Origin: UBA3263 sp964586765
GTDB lineage: Bacteria; Bacteroidota; Bacteroidia; Bacteroidales; Muribaculaceae
Direction: 5' to 3'
Assembly: GCA_964586765.1 (NCBI GenBank)
Contig: CAZPHN010000005.1
Coordinates: 28,278 to 92,277, forward strand
Length of the DNA: 64,000 nucleotides
The notes under the pieces were generated by a model. The model was not told the origin of the DNA and did not search any database. It was given only the letters and a program-made list of their open reading frames with translations. The first letter of the stretch is position 1; every line of letters begins with the position of its first letter. Both the position numbers and the translations under genes were made by a program. Positions 63,620-64,000 of the stretch are shown here, one piece after another.

Positions 63620-63877
63620 TTACGCAGCCAAAGAGTTGATATGCTTCTGTAGCGAGCTCTTCAGGTTGGCAGCCTTGTTTTTGCTGATGGTGTTCTTGCG
63701 TGCCAGCTTGTCAAGGAGAGCGGTCAGGGCAGAGAATGCCTTTTCTGCTTCAGCCTTGTCGGTCATTTTGCGGATGCGACGAACTGCGGTACGGGCGGTT
63801 TTCTCGTAGTAGCGGTTGCGCAGGCGACGGCTTTCGGTCTGGCGAATACGTTTAAGTGACGACTTGTGATTTGCCAT
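63620..63877 (-). CDS. rpsT: 30S ribosomal protein bS20
   Basis: Binds 16S rRNA. 85 residues, strongly basic and helical: MANHKSSLKRIRQTESRRLR at the start and LARKNTISKNKAANLKSSLQ near the end. Between two identical tRNA-Glu genes on the same strand, probably transcribed and processed together. Confidence 0.97.
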   Translation of the reverse strand: MANHKSSLKRIRQTESRRLRNRYYEKTARTAVRRIRKMTDKAEAEKAFSALTALLDKLARKNTISKNKAANLKSSLQKHINSLAA

Positions 63878-63924
63878 GTGTCAGTTAATTTGGTCTTATT
63901 TTATTTTCGTTTTTTATTAATTAG

Positions 63925-63996
63925 TAGCCCATAGGAGAGTCGAACTCCTCTTTCAAGAATGAAAATCTTGCGTCCTAACCGATAGACGAATGGGCC
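63925..63996 (-). tRNA. tRNA-Glu, anticodon TTC (copy 2)
   Basis: Body identical to copy 1, anticodon TTC. After the discriminator the DNA reads CTA, so CCA is not encoded and must be added. 47 bases upstream of rpsT. The 77-base identity with copy 1 reaches the window edge. Confidence 0.95.
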
Positions 63997-64000
63997 GCTC

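Noticed and set aside
1..64000. Insertion sequences, integrases, prophage or restriction-modification genes
   Set aside because: No transposase, integrase, phage structural or methylase motif was seen on either strand. The AT-rich island has no visible mobility gene.

Overview
The window looks like a chromosome segment of a gut Bacteroidales bacterium, most likely of the Muribaculaceae type (inference, no search run). Support: Bacteroidota-type promoters (TAnnTTTG with TTTG about 20 bases upstream) before many genes; a SusC-type receptor start, BACON, GEVED, DUF3244, DUF4922 and DUF2851 proteins; a NagB/PIG-L fusion; and several large secreted proteins ending in a Por-secretion-like tail. Most of it is GC-rich, tightly packed core genome. 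About 51.5-57.8 kb is clearly AT-richer.

Layout. 1-8.9 kb, minus: start of a SusC-like receptor, then an operon of a C10 cysteine protease and a very large GH89 alpha-N-acetylglucosaminidase. 8.9-12.1 kb, minus: mltG, a HAD phosphatase, ribF, tcdA. 12.2-15.2 kb, plus: outer-membrane phospholipase A, a membrane-anchored retropepsin-like protein, lpxB. 15.2-19.2 kb: a rhamnose mutarotase-like gene and a 1122-residue secreted protein. 19.3-24.9 kb, plus: a translationally coupled trio of golvesin/amidase-like protein, GT2 glycosyltransferase and HIT-like/SpoIID fusion. 24.9-36.1 kb: a TonB-plug/MG2-like protein, a NamZ-type muramidase, aroB, a HAD, an AsmA-like protein, an EamA transporter, nadK and an ACT-like gene. 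36.1-43.0 kb, plus: pdxJ, exbB, exbD, tonB, a CPA2 antiporter, a GlmU-like protein, ruvA, yraN. 43.0-46.4 kb, minus: NagB/PIG-L fusion, tRNA-Arg(CCG), a DEAD-box helicase. 46.6-51.4 kb, plus: a BACON/M60 mucinase-like protease and a tail-bearing secreted protein. 51.5-58.5 kb, plus: a peptide-maturation cassette. 58.5-64 kb: a lipoprotein, acpP-fabF, a bile-acid/sodium symporter family protein, DUF2851, and rpsT between two tRNA-Glu genes.

How genes fit together. GH89, M60 and C10 proteins suggest breakdown of host mucin glycans and glycoproteins. MltG, the amidase/SpoIID trio and NamZ suggest several peptidoglycan-trimming activities. ExbB/ExbD/TonB would power receptors such as the SusC-like one.

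The best candidate for an undescribed system is the 51.5-58.5 kb cassette. It has a lipoprotein-TPR-membrane-HTH regulator, a dyad-bearing intergenic region, a DUF3244 protein, a fusion of degenerate C39 + VKOR + thioredoxin domains, a short LanC-like protein without zinc ligands, a GT4 glycosyltransferase, a leader-bearing peptide with two tandem four-cysteine modules, and a TlpA-like lipoprotein, closed by a strong terminator. It reads as a system making an oxidatively folded, possibly glycosylated, exported peptide. No dedicated exporter is present in the cassette.
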